64,000 nt of DNA from Isoetes taiwanensis (lineage: Eukaryota; Streptophyta; Lycopodiopsida; Isoetales; Isoetaceae), in contig JAJEKV010000165.1 in assembly GCA_021234155.1 (NCBI GenBank), positions 248,001 through 312,000 on the forward strand. The letters are read 5' to 3'. Below, piece after piece: positions 12,279-23,009 of the stretch; positions within the stretch are counted from its first letter, which is position 1, and every line of letters starts with the position of its first letter. Below the pieces are notes generated by a model. It saw only the letters and a list, made by a program, of their open reading frames with translations. It had not been told where the DNA came from and did no database searches. A program made the translations under genes and the position numbers.

Positions 12279-13085
12279 ATGGGGCAAAAACAAAAAACAA
12301 GTAAAAAGATAGAGTCTGGAAGCCCAGTTGTCTCGGATATGGCTGCAGGTGAGTCGGCAGGCAAAGGGACCATGTCCCATTCAAATGGGTCTGCTGCCCC
12401 AAGAAACAAAGATGAAATAGTTACAGGAAGTAGAGTTTGAAGCTGGATCTGGAGTCATAAAGGAGGATTTAATAGAGACAGTTTCACAGATGAGGACAGT
12501 GATGGAGGCATCTACTATGCCTATGAAGTTATCGATGGAGAGCTCCATCCAAAATCTAGTTAGTGATCTTAAGAATTTTATGCTTGTTCATGTACAAACA
12601 GAGTTAGAGAAATGTCAAGGCAGAATCATGGCTGAACTTGAGCAATTCAAGCAAGGCTTTAAATCAGAGTTTGAGCATTTCAAGCAAGAATTTATGAGCA
12701 GTGACACAGTGATAGTGAAGATAAGGATGCAGAAATGGAACCTGTAAGTGAAAAGGTCTCTGACATTCAAAATCAGCTCGCATTCTTTATAGAAGAACAA
12801 AAAAAGAAGGAGAAAGCACTGAACATTTGCCTGGTTGGTATACTGGAGCATACTGGAGCAGACAAGGAAAAAAGTAAAGAAGTTGTTCAATCTTTCTGGG
12901 AGAATGAGCTTCAGCTAATGGATACATACATTGTGGATGCATTCCGGATCGGGAAGCAGAATGGCAGGGACAGACACATCATTGTTAAGCTGAGATCGAG
13001 TGAAGGCAAGATCAATATATTGAAAAAGAAAACCATGCTCAAAGGAAAGAAAATTTGGATCAATGATGATCTTACTAAAAAATAG
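12279..13085 (+). pseudogene. LINE ORF1-like protein (coiled coil plus nucleic-acid-binding fold)
   Basis: Starts MGQKQKTSKKIES. A predicted coiled-coil region rich in EQFKQ and EHFKQ repeats lies at about 12600-12700. It is followed by a domain containing ALNICLVGI, VDAFRIGKQNG and RHIIVKLRSSEGKINILK. That arrangement is the pattern of L1-type ORF1 proteins: a trimerising coiled coil, then an RRM-like and a C-terminal domain that coat element RNA. At least two stops or frameshifts break it (near 12440 and 12747). In a living element it would bind LINE RNA as a chaperone in the ribonucleoprotein. The assignment is by pattern from memory. Confidence 0.6.
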
Positions 13086-13217
13086 CTCCAGGAACACAAA
13101 AAACAATTGCAGATCTTTAAGGAGGCAAAGTAAGGGGGAAATGAAGCATTTTGGAGGCGTGGCAAGGTCGTGGTAGAAAGCCAAAATGATGCATAGGTAA
13201 GCGAGACCATCGGAATA

Positions 13218-14272
13218 ATGTGTTGGAACATTAATTGTATTAGCGAGTATAAAGTAGAGGTAGCAGATGATTTACTTGTAGATGTAGATGTTTTGTTTTC
13301 CTTGGAAACATCTGAGAATGAATAGAAAAGTTTACATGATATCCATGGATTCATATTGATACATTATGCTTGGTATAATAAAGGATGGTGCTTAAAGGGC
13401 CATGGGGAGATAGCATGTTATGTAAAATCACACATGAAACATTTGATAAAATTAGTGACAGAAAGGGGTTCAATGCATTACATCTGGATTAAAATACCTG
13501 GTCAGTAAGATTTTTGTGTTTCAGGTTGTTACTTTCCTCCAAAAGAGTCTCCAGTACATAATACAGAACACCTAGACAGAGATGACCCATTTTTCAGTTT
13601 GGAGCAGACGTGCTTTCCTTGATGTCACTAGGTGATATTCCCTTACTAGGTGACTTTAACAGGCATATTGTTAATAAGCAAGTAGCTACAACTAGGGGAA
13701 GCCCTATGTGTTGAAATGCTTGATGACATAAGTGTACACCTCAAATGGTAACCATGTACTTAATATGTGTAGCGGGCTTGATTTGTTGGTATATAATGTT
13801 ACACAGCTATTCCTTGGCACAGGTAAATACACATGCAGAAATGCTAGTGTTGTTGATCCTGTTCTTGATAAAGCTTAATTTGTGGAATAGATGTTGCATA
13901 TGTCTATTGGAGAAGAGATGGAGAAAATTTCAGATCACGCTCTGCTAAGAGTTGTGTTAAACACAAATAAATATGTACGCAGTCAAGACTATAATGTCTT
14001 TAAGCCCAAAATTTGCATGAACTATCATAAGGTAGAAAGGTTTATGGAAAATAAAATGTGAAGCAAGAACATTTGAGATAAGCTGGCCTAGGGATATTGA
14101 TGCACTGAGTAAAAATTTGGCAGAACTGGTATTGGATGTTGCTATCGATTGTTTTGTCCTAGATAGAAAGTTGAAAGGATTGCCCTGTAATAGTTGGTTT
14201 GATGCATCATGCAAAGCAAAAAGAGGAGCGTATAAAAGAACAAAAGGAACAGATAGGCAGAAGCTCAAAAAA
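13218..14272 (+). pseudogene. LINE ORF2 endonuclease domain, decayed
   Basis: In drifting frames the landmarks of an apurinic-endonuclease-type LINE endonuclease appear in order: MCWNINCISEYKVE, VLFSLETSENE, a GEIACYVKSHMK block, CYFPPKESP, a GDFN-like segment near 13650, EKISDHALLRVV near 13930, and NSWFDASCKAKRGAYKR near 14190-14240. The enzyme would nick target DNA to start target-primed reverse transcription. Several stops are present. The frame ends where the inserted TIR element begins at 14273. Confidence 0.65.
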
Positions 14273-14438
14273 GAATATCTAGCATTATAACAGGGGTTTT
14301 TTTTGTAATTTTATACGCTTTTTGCCATGGTTTTTCTATGATTTTAGTGCTGTATTCGTTGGGGCATACTAAAAAGTATTTCTAGAGTGCGTTCTTTTTG
14401 GAGCATTGATCTAGATTAGGTTAAACAATCTACATGTT
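14273..14438 (+). mobile_element. Left part of a TIR element (copy of 63482-63640)
   Basis: Begins GAATATCTAGCATTATAACA, exactly the terminal inverted repeat of the complete 454-bp copy at 63482-63935. It stays closely similar to that copy for about 160 bp, after which the two diverge. The right end was not found. It interrupts the LINE just after its endonuclease domain. Confidence 0.7.
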
Positions 14439-14479
14439 GCTAGATTTTTTAAATTTGAAACATTCATGAAACCATTTAT

Positions 14480-14799
14480 GGGTAAAAGCATGTTAGGGTG
14501 TCCCTTAAAAAGTATTATTTAGTGACAAAAAAAGTACCTAAAAAGGTAGCCAGGACTGGGTACTGGGTACCTATGTAATATCGCAATAAAAGATACGTTT
14601 TAGAACTTTTATATATATTTTGGTCTCCGATAGCATTATCTTTATCTTACTTTGTATATTAACATATCCTGGACTTTTATTTTGGATTTTTATATTAGTT
14701 TTAATAAAAAGAAAAATGAGAAAATACCCAGTTCTGAAGTACCTAGTGTATGTACTTTTGCAGGTTCCAAAAGTGGTACACCCTAACATGCTTTTACCC
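14480..14799. mobile_element. 320-bp MITE with TIRs and 4-bp target duplication (copy 1)
   Basis: The ends read GGGTAAAAGCATGTTAGGGT and its inverse, ACCCTAACATGCTTTTACCC. The flanking bases are TTAT on both sides (14476-14479 and 14800-14803). The second copy, at 34228-34548, is in the opposite orientation and flanked by AGTA. The interior is AT-rich and contains GGGTACTGGGTACC-type short palindromes. It has no coding capacity. Confidence 0.88.
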
Positions 14800-14803
14800 T
14801 TAT

Positions 14804-16595
14804 GGCCTATGTTTTAGGATGTTTAGGGTTTTCGACCTTTAGGGTTTTCGGCCAGTTAGGCTTTCACCGGATTTGGGTACAGAGGAGGCCGACTGTGGCC
14901 TTTGGGCTTTCGGGAGGGCATCTGGAGCTACCAACTGGCAGAGGTTCGTAATTAATGGACCAATGTAAGGCTCTGATTATGAGTTGAGTTCGTCATCATT
15001 GATATTGTAAGTCATTTTGTCATATCACACTTGCTGTAGGTACGCCAGAAATAGGCATTCTCATAGTTGCTATTTGAAATCAAAGTTCACATTTTAAATT
15101 TTGTTTATACTGATACTGTAGGTGCTGAATGATAGACAATGATGGATTTTCCAGTTCCTTTGTTTCAGTACTCATAGGAACAATTTAAACAAGGTTTGCA
15201 TGTGACGTGTTCTGCCATGCATTGAGAACAATATGCTTTTTTCCATTCTATAAAAGAAGACAGGGGCTTGTAAGGAGCTTTGTGCAACGGGCCCTGATGC
15301 TTTAAAAAGGAGCTCTGCAACCATTACAACATTGGTATAGTGATGCCTCTGATTTAGCTTGCAAAGCATTTTGAACTAGCAGCATTGGAAGAGATTTATG
15401 GAGGGAGGAAAACTGAAGGGAAATTTCGACAATGTGGGAAGTTCACTTATGGTTGCATGTAGCACTTACAAACATGGTACAAAGCCATAATATATAAGGT
15501 TTGGATTGGATCTGCTTCACTGCTAAACTAGTAAATCAACATAATTTTATCACTGCAATTGCTTTTGTTGTGTTCATTTCTCAACTTACATTGGCATCTC
15601 CTAGTGCATGAATAAGCCCAATTTCTTAATACATCAAGATAGGATATAGCATTGAATGAAGATTGTTTCAAGTGGAGAGGATAATGTCTACGTGATTCCA
15701 TAACTTGTACACATAGATTGTATATGTAGCAAAATAACAGGGGGTTCCAGGGGGATTTGATATAGATATAATTCTTGAAACCATAGACCATATCCCTAAA
15801 ACAATTCAATGGGTTATTATAAAAAAAAACATAGATTTAAGATAAAAAATAGTCACATTAGCTCACTGGTTAGATTGGTTAAAGTAGTCGTATTAGGACA
15901 TTGAGTTATTTTGGTAGAGGTTCGAATCCCCGTATTTCATATTCTAAAAGCTTAAGCCAAACCGTATAGAGGCTCGATATACCATCAAAACCTTAGGCAA
16001 ACTCGTATTCGACATCTTAAAATCATAGGCTTCCCCAATCATAATTGAGCATAATCGAAACGAGAGGTGTCAAGAAGCTCTAACATACAGTCTGGGCCAT
16101 AGGATTGACAGATCCGACGACTGTGGTAGTCCCATAGCTTGTGCTTTAAATCACAACAGACATGCCCAACATGTACACTTTCACAATATTGTTTTTTGAC
16201 GCATGTGTTGTCAATATTAGGAACTTAAACTCTACTTATGTTTCCTTTTGTTAGGGCCCGAAGGGCCCAATTTTTCTTTTTTTTTAAGATAACAACTAAC
16301 ACATAATTACCATTATAACATTAATTAATATAAACCATTACATCTAACAATTTTAAATTAAAATCCCCCTGAAACCCCCTTTGGTTTGGGTGCATATTCA
16401 CAGGGGGGGTTACGTAGGGCAATGAGAGCTGTCAGATGGGCATACTTGCCCTTTATTCCTTGATCTAGACCATACATAGCGGATCAAAAAAGACTAAATC
16501 AAAAAAGAAAAAATATGTATATCAGAGACAGAAAGACTTGATAAAAGACACTATAGCGGATCCCAAACGCCTAAAATGCAGGAGAAGACTTGCTT
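14804..16595. other. Insertion material inside the LINE, no gene
   Basis: About 1.8 kb separating the endonuclease and reverse transcriptase parts of the LINE. It contains two TTTAGGG-like motifs near 14823-14847, a tRNA-related promoter pair at 15859-15929 and otherwise unassigned AT-rich sequence. Confidence 0.45.
15850..15940 (+). mobile_element. tRNA-related (SINE-like) relic
   Basis: TAGCTCACTGG (15859-15869) fits a pol III A box and GGTTCGAATCC (15919-15929) is a perfect B box, about 50 nt apart as in tRNAs. The sequences either side do not pair as an acceptor stem, so this is not a working tRNA gene. A tRNA-derived SINE head or a tRNA pseudogene fits best. Confidence 0.45.
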
Positions 16596-18870
16596 GGATC
16601 CAAAGAAGGGTTAAGTAAGCTTGCCAACAGGAAAGTGGCCGATGCATTAGGGTTGGTGGCGAAGGTGTTTAAATGGGCAGGTAATTTTGTACATATAGCA
16701 TTGTTGTCACCAGGGATAGGTTCAATACTGTATACGTTTTATACTCAATATGTATTATTCGAATGATGCGACACAAATTTGAAGTATAATACGACGGCAA
16801 AAAAAAATTTCCAGCGTCGGAAAAAAGCAAAATTTGGGTTAGGAAAAAAAAAATATTTTTTATTTATTTATTTATTTATTTATTTTCTTATTTTTCGCGT
16901 AAGCAAATAGCTGTTTCGCTTACAGGAAAACAGTTTTCGCGTAAGCGAAACTGATATTTCACTTACGCGAAAATTCCAAAAAAATAAAAAAATAAAATTT
17001 TCGCGTAAGCGAAATAGTTGTTTCACTTACGCGAAACTGTTTTCGCGTAAGCGAAATAGCTATTTCGCTTACACGAAAATTTAGGAAAAAAAAATCACTT
17101 ATCAGTTTTGCTTACGCAAAAACTGTTCCGCGTAAACAAAACTGAGGTTTCGCTTACGCGAATTTTTTTTCCGGCCGGTGAGAGAAAAATACGGGAAAGC
17201 TTTAAAATACGTTTCGGGAAAAATACGTTTTTTTTTGGACTTTATACGTCCAGGGTGAAGGCTTTCCACGCACTTGGCAACTAAATAGAGTTATCCCTCT
17301 AACAAAAATGGAGATAAAAGTGATCCAGGGAATTATCGGATGATTTTGTTGAGTAGGCTATATGCCAAGTTACTTGCTGCCATGTTGAATTGTAAATTGA
17401 GTGCTTGGACAGAAGAGTATAATGTTAGAGCCACTGGGCAAGTAGGCTTTAGGCCTAAAAAGACCACAATAGACCACTTGGTGTCTTTGCGTGCTATGAT
17501 CGATTCAGTTAAGGGCAAGAAAAAGCCACTATATGCCCTTTTGTTGACTATACTAAAGCATTCGACATAGTATCTCGTGAAAATTTATGGGAAAGAATGG
17601 AAACCTTGGAGGTACCAATTGAACTTAGACAGGTAGTGAAAATACTCTATGAGAAATTCTTTGTGCCATTATCTTTCAACTTATGTTGAACATTGTGCAG
17701 AGGTAGTGGAAAGTAACATTTGAGTGAAGCAAGGGTGTCCTTTGTCGCCCATTCTATTTGATTTGTTTACAGACCAATTAGAGAATTGGATAGCAGAATA
17801 TGGTGGAGGAGCTACTCCTCCATTGTCTAACTATGTGGTTTTCCCTATATGCGGACGACGTGGTTCTCCTTTCCCGCTCAATTGCAGGCATGCAAAAGCG
17901 CATTAGCCTATTTTTGTGATGAAAAAGATATGAGGGTAAATATATCAAAGACTAAGATGATGGTTTTTGGGGCAAATAAAATGGATCATCTTAAATTTTA
18001 TTACCAAGGGGAACTGTAGAGATTGTGACTTTATATAAATATTTGGAAATACATGTGGACAAAGGGCATAGTTCGAATCCTGTTGTTGAGTATAGAGTAA
18101 ATGGAGGCTTGAAGGCATTGTATCGCATGCAGCGTAAAAGTGGAAAAACAAAAATATGGGATTTCAGCCAGAAACAGACCTTATTCCGTGTGTTTGTACA
18201 GACAGTTTTATTATATGGGTGTGAAGTATGGGGTCCAGGATTATCAGCAGATTCTTGGAAAAAAGTCGAGAAAGTATAGATAAAGTTAACCGATAACTCA
18301 ATTAGGGAAGCCAACTGAATTGGGAACTAAGGCTCAAACCGCATATGATATGTTATTTGTAGAATGTGATATCATGCCATTAGAAACTGAAGCTCTATGC
18401 AGGATGCATACATACCTTTGTAAGGTACAATTTCATATGGTGGAGGAGTGCTTACCAAGACTAGATTTAGAAGAGACAAGAAATAAAGTTTGGTATGCAG
18501 ATATTGTAGAGTGGATGAGGAAATGGGGCTTAGACATTCTTCACCTATACAAGAATCGAGCAAATATTAGGGAATGGGTGCATGACCATCTCATTAGAAG
18601 GAATTAGAGAGTCATTGAAACAAAAAAGGAGTTTTATAGAATATATATAAACCCTACACTCCGAGAGGCCAAGCATATTAAGGAAGGTATATCTTTGAGC
18701 ACGAGGTATATGATAAGTAGAATGCGGCTTAGCTCCCATAAACTTGGCGTGGAAGTAGGGCATTTGAGTAATATTCCTCATGCATTGAGTTTTTGCTTGT
18801 TGTGCAAACTGCAAGAAGTTGAAAATGAATTACATGTCTTCATAAGATGTCCTTCATATGTGGGAATTCT
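16596..18870 (+). pseudogene. LINE reverse transcriptase and C-terminal zinc knuckle, decayed
   Basis: The order of landmarks is: DALGLVAKVFKWAG (16640-16680); then, after the palindrome-array insertion, FPRTWQLNRVIPLTK; TGQVGFRPKKTTIDHL; a VDYTKAFDIV segment with the first catalytic aspartate in a shifted frame; VKQGCPLSPILFDLF; a YADDV-like catalytic motif near 17850; VEYRVNGGLKALYRMQ; LLYGCEVWGPG; and finally FCLLCKLQEVENELHVFIRC near 18790-18855, the zinc-knuckle module. At least six stops or frameshifts occur. A living copy would copy its own RNA at the nicked chromosome. The module order and wording match the other non-L1 LINEs in this window. Confidence 0.8.
16716..17240. repeat. Palindrome-array element (CGCGTAAGCGAAA units)
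   Basis: Between 16893 and 17162 about a dozen variants of TTTCGCGTAAGCGAAA and its inverse TTTCGCTTACGCGAAA alternate, separated by AT-rich loops. Neighbouring units could pair into several hairpins. The block is bounded by CCAGGG on both sides (about 16710-16715 and 17241-17246), a possible 6-bp target duplication in the LINE. The left flank (16723-16795) recurs at 24597-24670 beside a shorter array of the same motif, so this is a dispersed element of unknown class. Confidence 0.7.
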
Positions 18871-18960
18871 GTAGAAATATGGTGGTCATCACATATGCAG
18901 ACAGAGAAATTGATCCAGAACAAGTTATTAAATTAGTTCAAGGTTGCAACTTAGGTATAA

Positions 18961-19421
18961 TTTCAAGTATACTATTATTTCTAAGTGATATTCTAATTCA
19001 ATGGTTGGGGTCGTGATAATTGACATTTGTATGGTTTTTTGCTGATAATTATCTTGCTGAAGCAAAAAATCTGCTGATAATTATCTTGCTGAATATCTTG
19101 GGATATTCATGGGAGCGAAATGAAAATAGAAATGCCACTGATCATGCCTTGCCGATCTGATAATTCTGGGCTACACCGACGGATCTTGCACTATAAATAA
19201 ACTGAAGTGATAAGATTGAGATACAGTGAAAATTCGATGGGGTAAACAAGCGGATCTTGAGTTCATTGTCGATCAAATTTTGGAATAGATTTGGAGCTCA
19301 TTTTGAGTACTGGTATTTAACATATTGGTAAAGTTTCGCATCCATTGTTTGCTTGGTTGTTTTCTAGCTTGGTCAAATATTCTAACTAGAGTAGCATTAA
19401 TTTTTTGCTTGATATTCAACA
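18961..19421 (+). mobile_element. Probable 5' LTR end of a copia element
   Basis: The sequence ends in CA at 19421, two bases before the primer-binding site. It contains a repeated phrase, TCTGCTGATAATTATCTTGCTGAA, near 19037-19100. The left edge could not be fixed and no partner LTR was found, so the boundaries are approximate. Confidence 0.5.
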
Positions 19422-19423
19422 TT

Positions 19424-19435
19424 TGGTATCAGAGC
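19424..19435 (+). promoter_or_regulatory. Primer-binding site, initiator tRNA-Met
   Basis: TGGTATCAGAGC is the standard plant LTR-retrotransposon sequence complementary to the 3' end of initiator tRNA-Met. It lies two bases after the putative LTR end. Confidence 0.85.
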
Positions 19436-19509
19436 AGTTTACACTTGGCACTTAATCATATCAAGTCGATTTGGAGCAAGCCTTTTGAACACTGTAGAAG
19501 TGTACAAAG

Positions 19510-20500
19510 GAGGATCTAGATTTTAGGTGTGGAAGGATGCTATTAAAGCAGATTTTGGAGGTAGAAGAACTGTGGGATCTGGTTGATCCATCGGGAACAT
19601 GGCTTGCTCAGTCTGGTGCTGATAATATCACACCAACAAGATCTGTGATTGATGGATCTTCAAATACTCAAAGTTATGATGTAGCTGCAGGATCTGGAGG
19701 CACAAATTCTGGAGCAACTTCTGGAACTGTGAGCAGTCGAGGAGGAAGATCATACTATGCAAGATCGAAGGAAGCTCAAGGTATTATTACCTGCAAGGTT
19801 AGTGCCACAAAAGGTTGAAGCTTAGAACAAAAGTGTTAGAGAAATATGGATTTTTTTGCTTCAACACTATGAAGAAAAAAGTTCCTCTCAGATCGATCTT
19901 CTTGAAAATGAGTTAAGAAAGTTAAAGTTGAAAGAAGAAAATGATGTCTCTGAGTTCTTTAACATCTTTGACAATATAGTGGCAGACCTAAGTGGTGCAG
20001 GAGTAAATCTATCAGAAAAATAGCAAGTCTTGGCCATTGCTAGATCTGTTAGTGAAAATGAGCAACTTGCCATGTTCATTAGAAATATGGCAAAGACTAG
20101 GGAAGAGGCAGAAAATATTATAAGAACTGAGGTAGAACAAAAGAAAATGCTTAAGAATGATGATGATGAATCTGCATAAATTCTTTTTGCTGGAAAAAGA
20201 AATAATGATATTTGTTTCTACTGTCATGAGCCTGGGCATTACAAAAATAATTGTCCAGAGCTAAACAAACAACTTAACTGCTTTAATTGTGGAGGCAAAG
20301 AGCACTCAGCTGCAAAATGTCCAACGCCAAAGGATTATGGCAAAGGAAGAGGAAGTTCTAATAGAGGAGGAAGGAAAAATGCAAACTCAGGTCGAGGAGG
20401 AAAAAGATCTGCTGGAACATTTGTGGCAACTGAAAAGAAAGAAGTAAAGAATGATTTTTATCGTTCACTGAGACCAATCGGCCTATGGGACCTAGAAGGA
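19510..20500 (+). pseudogene. Copia gag with two CCHC zinc knuckles
   Basis: Frames in this stretch give VWKD- and LEVEELWDLVDPSG-type N-terminal gag sequence, then ENDVSEFFNIFDNIVADLSG, which is typical of the UBN2-type copia gag. Two zinc knuckles follow: CFYCHEPGHYKNNC at about 20215-20256 and CFNCGGKEHSAAKC at about 20280-20320, then a basic GRGRGSSNRGG tail. Gag forms the virus-like particle and the knuckles bind element RNA. Stops at about 19818, 20022 and 20177 and frameshifts disable it. The protease that should follow has been displaced to 21623 by a LINE insertion. Confidence 0.8.
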
Positions 20501-20504
20501 GCAT

Positions 20505-21618
20505 ATCAAACTTATTACTATCCAGGTTTAAAACCCCCTGCCCTGAAGGGTTTTCGAGGGAAAAACCGTGGCAGTAATAAGAATGTTGTCAAACTGTACA
20601 AGTATACATCATCATGAAATAAATGTATATATACATGTCAAGTGTGTGCCCGAGGACATATCTGATCTCGCATGTCCATAACCTCTTGAAGATATGATCC
20701 CAGCACCCATAGGGAAGCCGTGCTCAATGTCACATGTAGCGGCTGGCCAGGCCTGACGAACTCAGCATAGCGCGTCTGGATTTGATCATATGTTGGGCAA
20801 CTTTGAAGAGTATGAGATTCATCCTCAATGACTCCCATTTTGACAGAGCATGTCCTGGCGTGGCTCACCAATCCATCTGCCCATCTCAATTCGAAGATGA
20901 TGTGCCCCTGTGCGAAAGAAGGCAATGAGTCTGCGCCTTTTCATGGGCAAGTGGGTACGCAGCTTGCATTGCGGGCCTCATTCCAATGTGGGATTTATGT
21001 GTGCTGTCTTGACCTGTTCAAGGGCACTGGCATCCCAAAGCTTGTTGAGGAAGCAAGCGTCAAGATATTGCCTCAAGCTATGATGATCTGCCTCTGTTTG
21101 CACATGTATGCACCTGTGCTCCTGCACATTCCATCTAGCCAACCATTGAGCTCTCTTTTCCCTCCAGCTGGCCTTGAGGCACTGCGGCCCCATTGCCATG
21201 ATATAAGCTAGGTTAGGAAGACAAGCATCGTCCATATTAACCACCTTCTGAAAATAGACAACGTGGCGATCAAGGGCCGCCCTCTGAAGAGACAAGAATC
21301 TCGTCTCCTGCAATAGAATTTGATATGGGACTGTGGACTTCACCCCTAGTGCTCGTACCAAGAAGGCCTTCTGCACCTGCTCCAAGTCATTCCAAGTAGC
21401 AAGAGATACTACTGGACCCCATACTTCAGTCTTCAACCCCGTATAAAAGGGCAGGCTCCACTAAGACTTTGAACAACTGTGACTGATGGGCCCAATCATA
21501 CAACTCCGCTCTATGACTATTGTTTTGCATTGCGTATAGTGCCTTCCAGCCCGCCGTCACTCGTATATAGCCGTGTGGATGTGTCCCAGTACATATAGTA
21601 GAAGGAAACTCCACTCCC
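20505..21618 (-). mobile_element. LINE fragment inserted antisense into the copia element
   Basis: The minus strand encodes the end of a LINE reverse transcriptase and its C-terminal region. From 21620 downward: RVTAGWKALYAMQNN, LFKVLVEPALLYG, EVWGPVVSLATWNDLEQVQKAF, VKSTVPYQILLQETRFLSLQ, then VKMGVIEDESHTLQSCPTY (zinc knuckle) and a last helix before the stop at about 20638. A 3' UTR with GGTTTTTCCCTCGAAAACCC lies at about 20600-20510. It is closely related to the plus-strand LINE at 34.8 kb, aligning for over 250 residues by eye. It is 5' truncated, with at least one frameshift near 21440. The exact ends and target duplication are unresolved. Confidence 0.8.
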
Positions 21619-21622
21619 AAAT

Positions 21623-22000
21623 ATGAAGAAGGAAACTGAAGATGAAGAAGAGGAAGAACTTGCTTTAATTATCTCTCATAGAAAAGAAGCTAATGCTAAA
21701 TCTGATGTGCTTGTAGTTGATACTGGAGCTGAGAGATCAGTAGTCCAAACTTCTGATATGCTTAAGAATATGGAAGGATCTTATGCCAAGAATACACAAG
21801 TAGGAAATGGAGAACTTCAAACAATTGAAGGAAAAGGATTATTGCAGCTAGTTGATCTTCAGGGAAAAATAGTAGACATTGAAAATATTCTGTGTGTTCC
21901 AACACTCATAAAAAATCTTATTTCTGTTAGTCAACTTGTTGATTTGGGCTATAGGGTCACTTTTGACACTAAAGCATGTACTTCCTTGGAAATGAATTGA
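21623..22000 (+). CDS. Copia aspartic protease region
   Basis: A 125-codon open frame resumes the copia polyprotein after the LINE insertion. VLVVDTGAERSVVQTSDML carries the aspartic protease D-T-G active-site triad, with E where S is usual in this family. ILCVPTLIKNLISVSQLVDLGYRVTF is the typical end of the copia protease domain. The protease cleaves Gag-Pol inside particles. The frame stops at 22000, and the pre-integrase zinc-binding remnant (EIKSWHNRHTHCNNIKYLCKKG, in part) follows in another frame at 22076-22150. The start codon given is simply the first ATG after the insertion. Confidence 0.75.
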   Translation: MKKETEDEEEEELALIISHRKEANAKSDVLVVDTGAERSVVQTSDMLKNMEGSYAKNTQVGNGELQTIEGKGLLQLVDLQGKIVDIENILCVPTLIKNLISVSQLVDLGYRVTFDTKACTSLEMN

Positions 22001-22164
22001 GATTCTATGCCAGACGAGTTGGAAAACTGTTTCAAATGGATAGTGTGAAAATGATAATGTGAAAATGCTACATGTTTCAGAAATAAAGTCTTGGCATAAC
22101 AGACACACCCATTGCAATAACATTAAGTACCTGTGTAAAAAGGGTGGCTCAGAAATGGTATGTT

Positions 22165-23005
22165 TGACAACAAGATTAGGTGCTAGCTTGTTAAGCGGAA
22201 TTAATGTGTTTGAAGATGAAGCAGGTTTCCAAGCATGGAAAGACAGGATGAAGGACATTTTAGAGGCTGAAGGCCTCTGGAAATACATCACTTGAAGTGA
22301 TGAAGTGGAAGGAGAGAGCAGTAGCTCAAATAACGTACCTCAAAATGAAGGATCCTCTGCAACCACTACAGCTACAACTGCAAGTACATGGAGTATAAAT
22401 GTGAAAGCTAGATTACAAGAGGCCAGAGTCATTATAGCAAGTAAGTTAAGCTATAGTATCATGCATAAAATTAGAGACAAGTCACCAAGAGAGATGTGGG
22501 AGTTCTTGATCAAAACTTATGAAGTCAAGAACACATCACAACGTAAAATGCTTCAAGGGAATTGAGAAAGCTGAAATTCCAAGAGAATGATAATCTAACT
22601 CAAATTTTCCAGAAATTTGATGACATCATTGCTGACTTAGAGGCTACCAAGGTTCCAATCACAAGAGAATTTCAAATATTAAAACTTGTAAGGGCTTTTG
22701 CCAGTCTTGGACAGTTAAAGTATATTAGTAAGAACAATGGAAAGGAATAGAGAAAAGGCTGAGGCCTTGATTAGGACTGAAATAGAGCAGAGAAAATTAG
22801 CAAAGGAAGAGGATGAAGAAGCAGAGGTCCTGTTTGCAGGCAAGGGGAAAACATGTGCAAGTAAGGTAGGCCTTTATTATGTGTGCAAAGCTTATCATCA
22901 TCTGAAGGCAAACTGCTCCAAAAACAGAGAAAACAGGGAAGTACGATGTTTCAACTGTGATGGTTAAGGACATTTATCTAATAATTGTATTAGTCCTAAG
23001 AATAC
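22165..23005 (+). pseudogene. Second copia gag, decayed
   Basis: After the pre-integrase remnant a new gag begins: FQAWKDRMKDILEAEGLWKY, ARVIIASKLSYSIMHKIRD, REMWEFLIKTYEVKN, LKFQENDNLTQIFQKFDDII and REKAEALIRTEIEQRKLAKE. Two degenerate knuckles follow: YYVCKAYHHLKANC, whose first cysteine is lost, and CFNCDG-stop-GHLSNNC. Residue order matches the UBN2 type of copia gag. Three stops break it. The join to the preceding element without an LTR suggests one copia inserted in, or recombined with, another. Confidence 0.75.
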
Positions 23006-23009
23006 GGGG

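Larger units (their letters stand above)
12140..18960 (+). mobile_element. Decayed full-length-like LINE split by later insertions
   Basis: This element carries ORF1, endonuclease and reverse transcriptase in LINE order, but it is split twice. The endonuclease part ends at about 14272, where a TIR element begins. Coding resumes at about 16596 with LANRKVADALGLVAKVFKWAG, is split again at about 16715-17240 by the palindrome-array element, and resumes with FPRTWQLNRVIPLTK. The 5' end holds a 36-bp block (12175-12210) almost identical to the 5' end of the LINE at 41.5 kb. Many stops and frameshifts show that it is dead. Confidence 0.75.

Noticed and set aside
14816-14850. Interstitial telomere repeat
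   Set aside because: Only two imperfect TTTAGGG motifs; too few to call, and similar GGGTTTT runs occur in LINE 3' UTRs.
15850-15940. Functional tRNA gene
   Set aside because: A and B boxes are present but no acceptor stem can form.
16890-17165. CRISPR-like array
   Set aside because: Units alternate in orientation, spacers are AT-rich and irregular, there are no cas genes, and the genome is eukaryotic.
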